From: Flammula alnicola
Lineage: Eukaryota > Basidiomycota > Agaricomycetes > Agaricales > Strophariaceae
DNA: 64,000 nucleotides
Direction: 5' to 3'
Assembly (NCBI GenBank): GCA_015499995.1
Contig: JADNRV010000001.1
Location: forward strand, 1,364,001-1,428,000
Positions 7,492 through 16,777 of this stretch are shown in pieces. The notes beneath the pieces were generated by a model that saw only the letters and a program-made list of their open reading frames with translations, made no database searches and was not told the origin of the DNA. The position numbers and the translations under genes are program-made. Within the stretch, counting starts at the first letter, position 1; each line of letters opens with the position of its first letter.

Positions 7492-9207
7492 ATGGCTCTA
7501 GCAATAACGGACTATCCTGACTTTTCTCGGCTGTTGGAGAACAATGAAGCACCTTCGAAGGCGACAATCGATCAAGTCAATGAACTACTGGAAGAACCAA
7601 TGAAGGAACTTCGAAGTATTCAGGCCGAAATTCGACATCTGGCTACGCTCATCCAGAATCTGAAAGAGAAGGAACAAGCGACCCAAGCGACCATCAACCT
7701 GTACAACAAGATACTGTCCCCTGCTCGCCGTGTCCCCCTCGAGATATGGAGCGAAATTTTCTACCACTGTCTTCCGACTCAACGCAACCCTATCATGAGC
7801 ACCTCAGATGCTCCCCTGCTCCTTACTCGCATATGCAGTGCATGGCGATCAGCTGCCCTGTCCTCACCTCGTCTCTGGGCAAGATTACATATCCCATTTG
7901 CATGCGACACCCAGGAGAATCGGCGTCAGGATTTCGCTCGGAAGATGAAGCAACGTTCTGAAGGTGTGAAGTATTGGCTCTCTCGATCTGGCACCTGCCC
8001 AATCTCATTATCAGTATTATACACCAGCTATAACCGGGAGGAATCTATGTCCTGGTTTCAATGGGAAGCACAAATATCACTTGACCTATTCAGTACCATT
8101 CTTCCCTTTGCATCGCGTTGGAATGACCTCGAGTTGTGCATGCCATCTGACATTTACCAAATGCTCGACGCGATGCTTTCAGTCGACATGGTTCCCATGC
8201 TCAGATGCTGGAGAGTGTGTCTTCATGAGCAAGACCCACGTCGATATCCATATCCCACGAATACTTTCATCTTGGCAAGGGCCCCAAACTTGCGAAAGAT
8301 AACATTCAACGCAGCGCAATTTAACCCTATACTCATGGAATATAACCTCACCCTCACATACCTTTGTCTCTATTCCTTGATCTCCCACAAACACGCTTTC
8401 ATGCTCCTCAACAAATGCCCCAACCTTGTCCATTGCAAGTTGGCTGTCCTCAACACCCAGGGCGAGGAATTCGAACCACCGAATACAGTATCTCTTCCCC
8501 ACCTACGATCATTATGCATTCAGGATTTGGGACGCCCAGATCTCAGCAAAGCCTTCTGCGATTCCATCAGTGCGCCTAACCTCAAATGGATCAACTATCA
8601 ACGACATCCTGCCTATCAACTTAACACAGAGATTCCATTACCCGTTCTCTCCCTGATTGAGAGGGCGAATTCTATCACCAAGCTGACTTTTGAGTCTCGC
8701 GGGTTACTATCCATCCGCGACATGTCACAATGCTTTCAGCTCGCGCCGCTTATTAGGCATTTGGTAATTGGGCCGGAGCCCCATGGCCCCTCGCGAACCC
8801 TCCCCCGACATCAACCCGGTGTAATAATGACCGACTTCGACCTCAACCTACTAACGGTCAAGGCGACTCGGGAAGAGACCCTACTCCCGAACTTGGAAGT
8901 ATTTGAGGCGTCGTTCACGACGAATTTCAGCGATGAAGAGTTGTTGAAATTTATCAATGGGAGATTGGACCTCGAGGCTTTACGGAGTGGAATCGCTGCT
9001 CTGAAATGTGTCAGGATGGCGTTCAATAGACCGAGGGAGAGAGATATTACTGCAGATGTTGAACGTTATGCAAAGGCAGCGGGTATAGATTTTAACTTGG
9101 AGCTTGCGTATCTACCAGAGCCGTCGAGTGCCACTGACCCTCTTTCGCCGTCATTTGGGTTGACAGAGGATGGGCGTTCATGGCATCTTCAAGATATCGA
9201 GGATTAG
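7492..9207 (+). CDS. F-box-like domain protein (agaricomycete type)
   Basis: A 571-residue protein, probably without introns. An N-terminal coiled coil (about residues 30-75, rich in Glu, Gln and Leu) precedes an F-box-like segment. That segment has the usual mushroom pattern: a Pro-Leu-Glu-Ile-Trp motif, then Ile-Cys-Ser-Ala-Trp and Ser-Pro-Arg-Leu-Trp. The remainder is Leu-rich and would form a substrate-binding surface. Members of this large, fast-evolving family are presumed SCF ubiquitin-ligase adaptors, with targets mostly unknown. The first ATG in frame is at 7492; upstream codons in the same frame lack an ATG. It directly follows the transposon island, which fits the accessory character of this family. 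Confidence 0.85.
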   Translation: MALAITDYPDFSRLLENNEAPSKATIDQVNELLEEPMKELRSIQAEIRHLATLIQNLKEKEQATQATINLYNKILSPARRVPLEIWSEIFYHCLPTQRNPIMSTSDAPLLLTRICSAWRSAALSSPRLWARLHIPFACDTQENRRQDFARKMKQRSEGVKYWLSRSGTCPISLSVLYTSYNREESMSWFQWEAQISLDLFSTILPFASRWNDLELCMPSDIYQMLDAMLSVDMVPMLRCWRVCLHEQDPRRYPYPTNTFILARAPNLRKITFNAAQFNPILMEYNLTLTYLCLYSLISHKHAFMLLNKCPNLVHCKLAVLNTQGEEFEPPNTVSLPHLRSLCIQDLGRPDLSKAFCDSISAPNLKWINYQRHPAYQLNTEIPLPVLSLIERANSITKLTFESRGLLSIRDMSQCFQLAPLIRHLVIGPEPHGPSRTLPRHQPGVIMTDFDLNLLTVKATREETLLPNLEVFEASFTTNFSDEELLKFINGRLDLEALRSGIAALKCVRMAFNRPRERDITADVERYAKAAGIDFNLELAYLPEPSSATDPLSPSFGLTEDGRSWHLQDIED

Positions 9208-9876
9208 GCTCATTCTCTGCACAAGTATATTGTAGTATGTATTAGCTTTATCATTACCTTGGGTATTCCGTGCAGATAGTATTTCGCATGTTTCCTTTAT
9301 TTGCATTTCGTACTCTGGCTCACAGCTGTATATTTGCTATTCCACCAGTGGCCAGCATCATTTCGACTTGCCAGCCCACGCCGCAAGGCCCCGGTGCTAT
9401 GCAGCATGCGCGGTTTCTGTTGACCTTTTGACTGCAGAAGTAAAGGCCCGGATGCATACAGTGTTTGAGCGTTAATGGGTACAGTGTTATCTCGATTTTC
9501 GAACCGATTTTAATCGCAAGGTAACCAGGTCTCAGCTTTCCAAAGGACAAAGGACGAAAGACAATGCTATAACAAGCAAGAAAAATGCGATGCGGAAGCA
9601 ATTCTAAATAAACAGTCTACGGTGTGTGCATGAGATATAAATGATGATGATATGGATGTCAATGCAGTTGTCTGTCTACAATGCGAAACGAGGAGGGATG
9701 GTAATGGATGGGTGGAGGGAGGGAGGCTAATGCGGCGTGCAGGGGTAACTAATACAACATCAGGTAAGTGAAAGGAATACGAGATTCCAGAGGCAAATGT
9801 CCAATAGACAAACATAAAAAGAAATAAGAAAGCAAAATATGCAAGAAAGGCACGGGGCTGCAAGCTACCAGTGGCA
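9208..9876. other. Convergent intergenic region, no gene
   Basis: 3' flanks of the F-box-like gene (+) and the mechanosensitive-channel gene (-). A hydrophobic minus-strand frame at 9567-9893 overlaps the channel stop codon, has no family motif and is taken as noise. A GGGAGGGAGG-type purine run lies near 9711-9727. Confidence 0.5.
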
Positions 9877-12800
9877 CTAGCCATTCCCAGCACCCAAGTT
9901 CGCCTTCCTGTTTTTACTCTTCCTCACCCTCGCCAAATGCGACGAGCGATCAGCAAGCGGCGGCAAGAACCCAAGCGTCGGCTTCATATTCTTCGCCGCG
10001 ATCTGCACCTCTATCGCCTCCTGCTGCGTCTGCCGCTCAGTGTTCGTTGGGGACACGGGGGACAGCATCTCGTCCGCCTGCGGGGCGGGGCTGCTCGGCT
10101 GGTAGACCAGCGTCCGCGGGTTGGCGTAGACTACGGGGAGGGGCGCCTCGTAGCCCACGAGGCCCAGCTGGCGGCAGTAGTACTGCACCGCTGCGTGGAA
10201 GGCCGTCTTGCGCGCGTTACGGAGGCCCCAGTCTTGCCAGTTCCTAGAGGAGAGGCAACGTATGAGCGAATGCACGAACGCGCGATGATATATCGGAGGT
10301 TAGGATGTACTGTACTAACCCGTTATGTCCGATACCGATGGTGATTTCTAGGTATCGTTGAAAGGAGATATTTTGCAAGACGATGTTGGTGCTCGGCTCG
10401 AACCAGCGGTTTTCCTCCGTCGATAGCCAGTCGTTCAGGCATTTCTCCAGGGCGTCGAGCTTGACGAGCGGCGTCGTCCACGCGACTTGCATCGTCAAAT
10501 TCTCGAAAGTCTTGCCGCTCCGTCTCATGTTCAAACTGCACAAGTGGACCCGTGAGTCTCAAACCCAAGGTAGATGTTTGTGTTAAAAAAGACGTACATG
10601 AACTGGCTGAACAGCTGACTGTTGAAATAATACGTCTCTGTTCCGTCCGACCGCGTAAACACAGTCGCGAAGAGGCCAACCTTTTTGACGACCAGGTTTT
10701 CAGCTGTGTACATTTTAGTTGTTTTACTTTGATCCACAGAGAAGAACACTTACTGCCAATTAATATGCGATCGCCGGTATCATAAGGGCTGGACAGAGCA
10801 ACATCGTCAACCGATACTCGTGAAACGGAGCAAAAGCAATCGCAAGAAACACATACTGGGCGACAAACAAGAACATAATAGAGTCAAACGCCGAGCTCGA
10901 CGCGCGTTTGAATATAAAGCTCGCCGCGATGCCAAGCGTATACACACTGGACAACGACGTGCCCACCTGGACGCCAAACACACTTAGGGCGATGAAGAAC
11001 AGCACCACGCCCGCGAAGAACAGCAAAATGCGATCGAGCGTCCGCAGCGCCTCGCCGACGTCGCGCATCGAGCGCGAGAGGAAGCGGCGCTCTTTGTACA
11101 CCTTGAGCAGCGTCGTCTTGATCTCGGCGCGCGAGATATCGCCGTTGTTGTCCTTGTCGAAGACTTTGAAGGCGTCTGAGGCGGAGGCTTGGTCGGGGAA
11201 GGCAGGGTAGAAGTCGGCAGGGACCAGCCATGTCCGCCCGCGGTCTTTGAACCGCATGAATATTGAACGCGCGAGTCGCTGCGAAGGCGCGGTTTTCAGA
11301 AAACGAATATAATTGCAGAAAATTCCACGACAGTCGAGCGTGAATAGAGGAAAAGAAACGAAGCGCACCTTGGCCTCGTGCGCAGAATTCACATTCCACG
11401 CCAACGTTCCCTGCTCGCTGCTACCCCTACTAATATTCCTCGCATCGTGCAACACCGCATTCTTCAACACCTTCGCGGCCTGCCTGAGCGTCGCGTCCGC
11501 CGCATTGCCGCCACCGCCACCGCCACCAGCGCCATCCAGACTCGTCCGCGGACTCCCACTGGACGGCGGGTACCTGTTCGGATTTAAATGGCTCGGCGTC
11601 ACTGGAGCGGCGCTATACACCTGCCCCGCCGACGGCGCCGTGGGCATCATCTCGATCTCGACCTCCGCACCGCCAGGCGCTACCACAGGCTTCGTCTGCG
11701 CGTCGTACGCATACGCATACGCTGTGGACTCTGAATCCTGTCGCGCGGGCTCCGGGGGAGAGCTGAGCCACGAAAACCTGTTGGCGCTGTTACTCCCGTG
11801 CCGCCGCCTTTTTTGCTTGCCGTGTCGCTTGCTGCTGCGCTCAGGATCCGCGTCCGAGGGCTCTCCGTCATCGCTGGAACGCCCTTGTTCGCTGAGCTCG
11901 GCATCGGAGCGCATCCTGGTGTGCGAAATGTGTTTAAGAGCGCCGCTGAGGAGCCGGTAGTGCTGCATATTGTCGGTCAGGGTGGAGGAGAAGCCGAACA
12001 CGGGCGTGCGCGTGCCGGATTTGTGGGGCGTCTGGTGCGCGGAGGACTTGGGGCGGTACTGCCGCAGCTTCTCGATGACGACGAGGGATTTTTGTACCTC
12101 GTCTACGCGCTCTTTGTAGGCGGTACGGTGGAAGGAGAAGGCTGGTGTTGGGGTAGAGTTAGATGACTGGGTAAACGAGAATGGGAGGAGGGAGAAACGG
12201 ACCGATGAAATGGGATATCATGGCTTGTACGCGCCAGATTAGGACCAGGAAAAAGAAGAATTCGACGACCTGTTCAGTCTATATGAAAGGGCGATGAATA
12301 AGCACCATAGGGCAAGATTATGCAACAGAGAAACTTACGCGATTTGTGTATTGCGCACGACTCTTAGAATTGTCTCCTACGTTATAGAGTTGATAGATAT
12401 TGCCAAAGATAACCATCCAACTCGCAAAAGCACTTGCTGCATAGAAGGCCGGTTTTGCGGTATTCTTGACCGAGTCGTAGGTTTCGATTCGTGTTTTAAT
12501 GGACTCGGATACATGCCCCCAGGTAGCAGATATGAGGTAGCGGAAGAGAATGGGGGTAATGTCGATAATCATGGCAAGGTACCAGGAGATGACGAGGTTG
12601 GCTGCAGCCCAGAAGAGCCAGGCCTGGACATTGTCCCTGACGTACTTGCGGTGTTCAGTAGGTACAGGCTTGTACCAGTAAAAGTGGATAAGGATGCCTG
12701 GGGTAATGATTATGGCTGCTAAGAACGTCGAGCCGATGAGAGAAGAGAAGAGTAGTGATATAATTCTATAATTGTGACATTCAGTAAAATGTTAATAGTA

Positions 12801-13329
12801 GCAGTAATAAAAGGGACCTTGTAAAACCCCAACTCTGTTGTTTTGCCTTTATGCCGATGATCTTTCCAAACTTTGCTTGTTCGTCTACGAGATCCTCCTC
12901 GTCTGACCAGTCATAGTTGTCGGAATCATCCTCGTCCGGGCCGGCTAGTGAGGAACGTGAGCTCATCGCGTCGGAGTCCTGGCGGTTATATGGGTATGGT
13001 AGGGGAGGAGGCCTGTTCAAACCGTCAGGGAACTGGACTTTGGCAGTATTTCTGTGCCGCGGGTGACTCTGCTCATGATCACTACTTTCGTCATGTATGG
13101 CAACCTCGACGAGATCTTCTTCCTCGTCCTTTTGACTTTCTCTATCGCGTCGGTCAAGCTCTATCATGGTGGATGCGCTGGAGGATGCCAGAAGAGGGAG
13201 GGACGAACTGCTGGCCGTCAATGAGAGCAGGTTCTCGTAGGAACTTGAGGTGGAGACATTAGTGGATTGCTGATCAAGTTTGGCTGGATTCCGAGCCGGT
13301 TTTTTTAGGATTCCATGTACGTTTACCAT
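9877..13329 (-). CDS. Mechanosensitive ion channel, MscS family with EF-hand (Msy1/Msy2-like)
   Basis: Ca2+-regulated MscS-type channel; fission yeast Msy1/Msy2 sit in the ER and control Ca2+ rise and cell volume on hypo-osmotic shock. The Ser- and acid-rich N-terminus is followed by transmembrane exons carrying the family stretch HRKYVRDNVQAWLFWAAAN. A variable linker holds a poly-Gly run. A canonical EF-hand loop, DKDNNGDISRAE, sits just before the pore-lining helices and the MscS beta-domain (HPYDTGDRILI, then ENLVVKKVGLF). The stop is at 9877. At least seven introns are read. One, ending at the exon that begins RLARSIFMRF, stays open in frame and could be mistaken for coding. The start is set at the ATG at 13329. 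In-frame ATGs further upstream (for example 13569) would add a hydrophobic stretch not expected in the family, so the N-terminus is uncertain. Confidence 0.9.
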
Positions 13330-14443
13330 GCTTACGGCACTATCAAGAAGATTGATGGGTGGCGCGTGGGTACCCTTGACCGACAAAAACACCACTGAGA
13401 GTCCCAACAGAAGAGTTTGTTGGAGCAGGAGGAGGAGAAAGGATGAAGTATATGTCTTGTCGCCATCGCGTTGGGCAAGGCGAGGCAACGGGCTGAAAGT
13501 TTTGGACCGTCCATTGTTGAGAAAAATTATGGTCCCCCAGAATGGAATGCAAGCCATCTGTGACGTCATAGAACTTGCACTAGGCAATCGTTAGGTTCTG
13601 TACTTACTCGCTACAAGCGGTCAGGTACGCGTTAGACAACACACAGCTAAGGAAGCCAACAAGATGCATTACACCAACCTGTAACGGCGTACCTTTAAAC
13701 AGCGTTTCTGTGCTGGGTCTTCTGGGGAGCGATCAATCGGGGTGAACCTCAGTAGATGCAAAAGGTAGCCAGGGATTTAAGAGCGGAAATGGCATTGGAA
13801 GCCAAAGGGCAGTGTACACGTACTGTAACATCGATATCCTACATAAGGCCTTGCCTCGAAGGACAATAAATGGGATTCAAAAAAAAAAAAAAAAAAAAAA
13901 AAAATTCTGTACTTAAATACATACTAGTTGAGATATCAGTTGCGATCCAGATCTTGGTCGGTCGATCCGACTCGAGGTGACTGCGCCGGATCAGAGTTAG
14001 TAACCTTTGAAACTACATACAATAACTGTTCCGTAACCGGCATAACACTGGACCTTGCACGAGTCTGCTCCAAGAGATATTGATTGTATACAAGAGGTCA
14101 TATGTACTCACCAAGGTAGTGTACAAAGTTTCAGTGACAAGGAGACGCCCCGAAAAAAAAAATCCATGCAAAGAGCGGAGCAAGCAAATTCGAGGGACGT
14201 GCATTATACATGATTCGATAGCGTGATAAATCTAGCATTCCTCGACTGCGCAAGTACTGGTCTGCTCCTTCAAAGCCGAGGTATTACCAACGCTTCCCAT
14301 CTATCTCTTTTTTATCCGATTTGCCGAGTACATTCAGTCGTCGTCCAGCCTGGGGGTTCGTTCTCCCGTGTCTTTCCCCCATGATAAATATGTATCGTGG
14401 CGAGTAGTAGCAAACAACTTTCAACGGCACATACGTACATCCT
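13330..14443. other. Intergenic region between the channel gene and eRF3
   Basis: Upstream region of the channel gene and 3' flank of eRF3. No open frame with a recognisable motif was found. Main features are the 26-base A run (listed separately) and generally AT-rich sequence. The 5' UTR of the channel gene probably lies in the left part. Confidence 0.5.
13879..13904. repeat. Poly-A tract of 26 bases
   Basis: An uninterrupted run of 26 A on the + strand, preceded by AATAAATGGGATTC. It could be the tail of an old retroposed copy or simple slippage. I found no pol III box, no flanking duplication and no coding remnant upstream, so its origin is undecided. Confidence 0.7.
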
Positions 14444-16450
14444 CTAGTTGTTGGTATTGTTGACGGAGAGGTTCGAGACGCCTTCTGCGACTTCGTCGAT
14501 CGTGCTGTTCTCGATCAGTTTAGTGATCTTGCCGATAGCGATGGTTCGACCTGGAAGAAATCAAGGATTTGAACAATAAGTGAAATAAGAAGACATACCC
14601 TCGTCTCTTAGAGTGAATCTGCCGAGTTGTGGGTAGTCCGAGAATCGCTCGACGCAGACTGGTTCTGCGGTCTCGATAAGGGCGACGATCTTTTGGCCTA
14701 GTTGAATACGAGTTGGTACCCATTGCAGAGAATTAGCTGCGGTGATCGACTAACCTTTCTTGGCAAACTGTGGAGGCTTCTTCGATTTTCGTCCTGTGGC
14801 TTTATCAAAGTAGTGCAAGAGAGCCTGTCCAAACGGTTTGGTATTGGCTCAATGGTAAAATTACTAAAACAACCCACGGGAAGTGTGACTTCTTCAGCAA
14901 GAGTGTGGATGTGCATGACCGCAGAATAACCGGCGCAGATGATGCTCTTGTGCTCCAGGATGGCCAGCTGCGCCTCGAATTGGCGAACGGCGTGGATGGG
15001 TTTTGACGGACTCGTGAGCACGAAGCCGGGGCTGATGTCCTCGTCCTCAACACCGCGCAGCCGGATCCTGACGTTGTCTCCACACATCGCGCGGTCGACT
15101 TCTTCTTCCATTTCTGTGTAGATCGCCGCCACTTCGACGGGGACTTTGTTGGGCATCAGGACGAGACTGTCGCCCTTGCGGAGGCGGCCCGATTCGATCT
15201 TGCCGACGACAATGGTGCCCATGTCCTTGTATTTCTCGGATACGGGCATCATCAATGGTGCGTTGACTTTGCGGTCGACCATAGGCATGTGATCGAGGTG
15301 CTCCAAGAAAGAGGGTCCGCTGGAAAGCGTGTGATGGATGGGTTTCCGATTTCATGCAAGGCGAAAGGAATTTTTTCACTCACTCGAACCATGTGCAGAT
15401 TGACTTGGGGACTCTGTCCTTCAGGTTGACGCCGGTGTACGCAGAAACGGGGATGAAGGTCACGTCTGTCTTGGGGTTGAAGCCCGCGGCTTTGATGAAG
15501 GGCGTCAATTTGTCCTTGATTTCGTCGTATCGGACCTTGTCCCAGTTGACCGTCGCGTCGTCCATTTTGTTGATGACGACGATGACCTTGGACACGCCGG
15601 CGGTCTTGACCAACATGATGTGTTCACGCGTCTGTCCGCCCCGTTCGAAGCCCGTCTCGAATTCGCCCTTTCGGGCCGAGATGACGAGGATGGCGATATC
15701 TGCTTGGGCAGCGCCTGAGATCATGGATGGCACGAATGTTTTGTGTCCTGGAGCGTCCAGGATGGTATACCGGCGCTGGTCGGTTTCGAAATAAGCGCGG
15801 CCGACCTCGACTGTTTTTCCTTTCGATCTCTCTTGCGGCGTGGAATCCAGTGCCCAACTGAGGTACCACGACTCTCGGCCGGCTTCCTTGGCCTCCCTTT
15901 CGTATTTCTCCATGGTCCGTTTGTCGACCATTCCTGTGAGGAAGAGAAGGTTACCGCCCATCGTGCTTTTTCCGGCATCGACATGGCCGATAAAGACGAT
16001 GTTCAGATGTTCTTTCACTAAAAGGCGGTAGTCAGTAGACGAAAGCAAGAGGGCCAAGGAATACTAACAGGTTCCATATAGATCCTCAAGGGTGGATTGA
16101 TCAGCAAGAGCCTTTACTTCTGCAGCGATGGCAGTGGTATCTGTCTTGGCTTTCTCGGTAGAAAATGTCTTCGATGGGGCAGACGAGTCTATTTTTGCAG
16201 CCTTTGGTGGGGCTGGCTTGGGTGGTTCAGCTTGCGCTGTACTTGGGGGTGGTTGAGATGGAGGTTGTGGTGGGAGAACTGGTGGTGTAGATGAGCCGCC
16301 AATGTTGAGAGAGATTGTTGGTGGTGGGCGTGGGGCCTCTGTCTGGAGTGGTCTCTCTATGGGAGGAGGAAGAGGCTGAGCAGGTTGTTCCGGGACAACG
16401 AAACCTCTGCCAGGGACGAAAGAGAAAGCGCCAGGATTGAGTTTACTCAT
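14444..16450 (-). CDS. SUP35: Translation release factor eRF3 GTPase (Sup35)
   Basis: GTPase partner of eRF1 in stop-codon recognition and peptide release. G-domain motifs are intact: G1 GHVDAGKS, G3 DAPGHK and G4 NKMD. They are followed by EF-Tu-type beta-barrel domains (GTIVVGKIESGRLRKGD) and a C-terminus with RFTLRDEGRTIAIGKI, all typical of eRF3 rather than EF-1alpha. The N-terminal extension of about 125 residues opens MSKLNPGAFSFVPGRGF. It is rich in Pro, Ala and Thr and lacks the Gln/Asn/Gly-Tyr repeats of the yeast prion domain. The first intron is at 16018-16068 and the last interrupts the segment before RTIAIGK; several more split the body. The start is the ATG at 16450; upstream in-frame ATGs would give a non-conserved leader. 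It is divergent from the Sla1 gene. Confidence 0.94.
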
Positions 16451-16777
16451 GGTGGTGGTCAGAGATGGAACTTGAGCTTGGAACTTGATCGGGCTGTTCA
16501 TATCATACATCTCAAATTTATGCAAAAAGCTTGTATTCGTCAAATCATGCTCGGTCACTTGTCAAGAGAACAATGACTCGTAAAAGACCACCTCAGCTAT
16601 GTACTTGTCAATAGAATAAATGACTCCAGATCCTGGACAAAGATAAGAATTCTGCGGTATGATCAAGATCACGCCTGTGTGATTCCTGACTAGGACTAGT
16701 ACTGACTGCTTGTGACATCCCATCTCTTAGCACCCGCTGTCAATACTTGCCCTCCTCCCACTCCCTATCCCACTCTC
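16451..16777. promoter_or_regulatory. Shared divergent promoter region of eRF3 and Sla1
   Basis: The 327 bases between the two start codons contain no gene of their own and must serve both directions. No specific binding site could be named with confidence. C/T-rich sequence immediately precedes the Sla1 ATG. Confidence 0.5.

Noticed and set aside
9567..9893. Hydrophobic minus-strand frame that could encode a small membrane protein
   Set aside because: It overlaps the last codons of the channel gene in another frame, lacks an ATG context and motif, and sits in a 3' flank.
13330..13587. Upstream hydrophobic extension of the channel protein (possible signal peptide)
   Set aside because: Reading is open but composition is unlike the family N-terminus; the ATG at 13329 with a soluble acidic start is preferred. 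It remains possible if transcripts show it.
13600..13904. SINE ending in the 26-base poly-A run
   Set aside because: No A-box or B-box of a pol III promoter and no flanking target duplication could be found.
14443..16450. EF-1alpha or Hbs1 instead of eRF3
   Set aside because: The C-terminal RFTLRDEGRTIAIGKI end, the short Pro-rich N-terminus opening SKLNPGAFSFVPG and the overall layout fit eRF3 better than EF-1alpha (no N-extension) or Hbs1.
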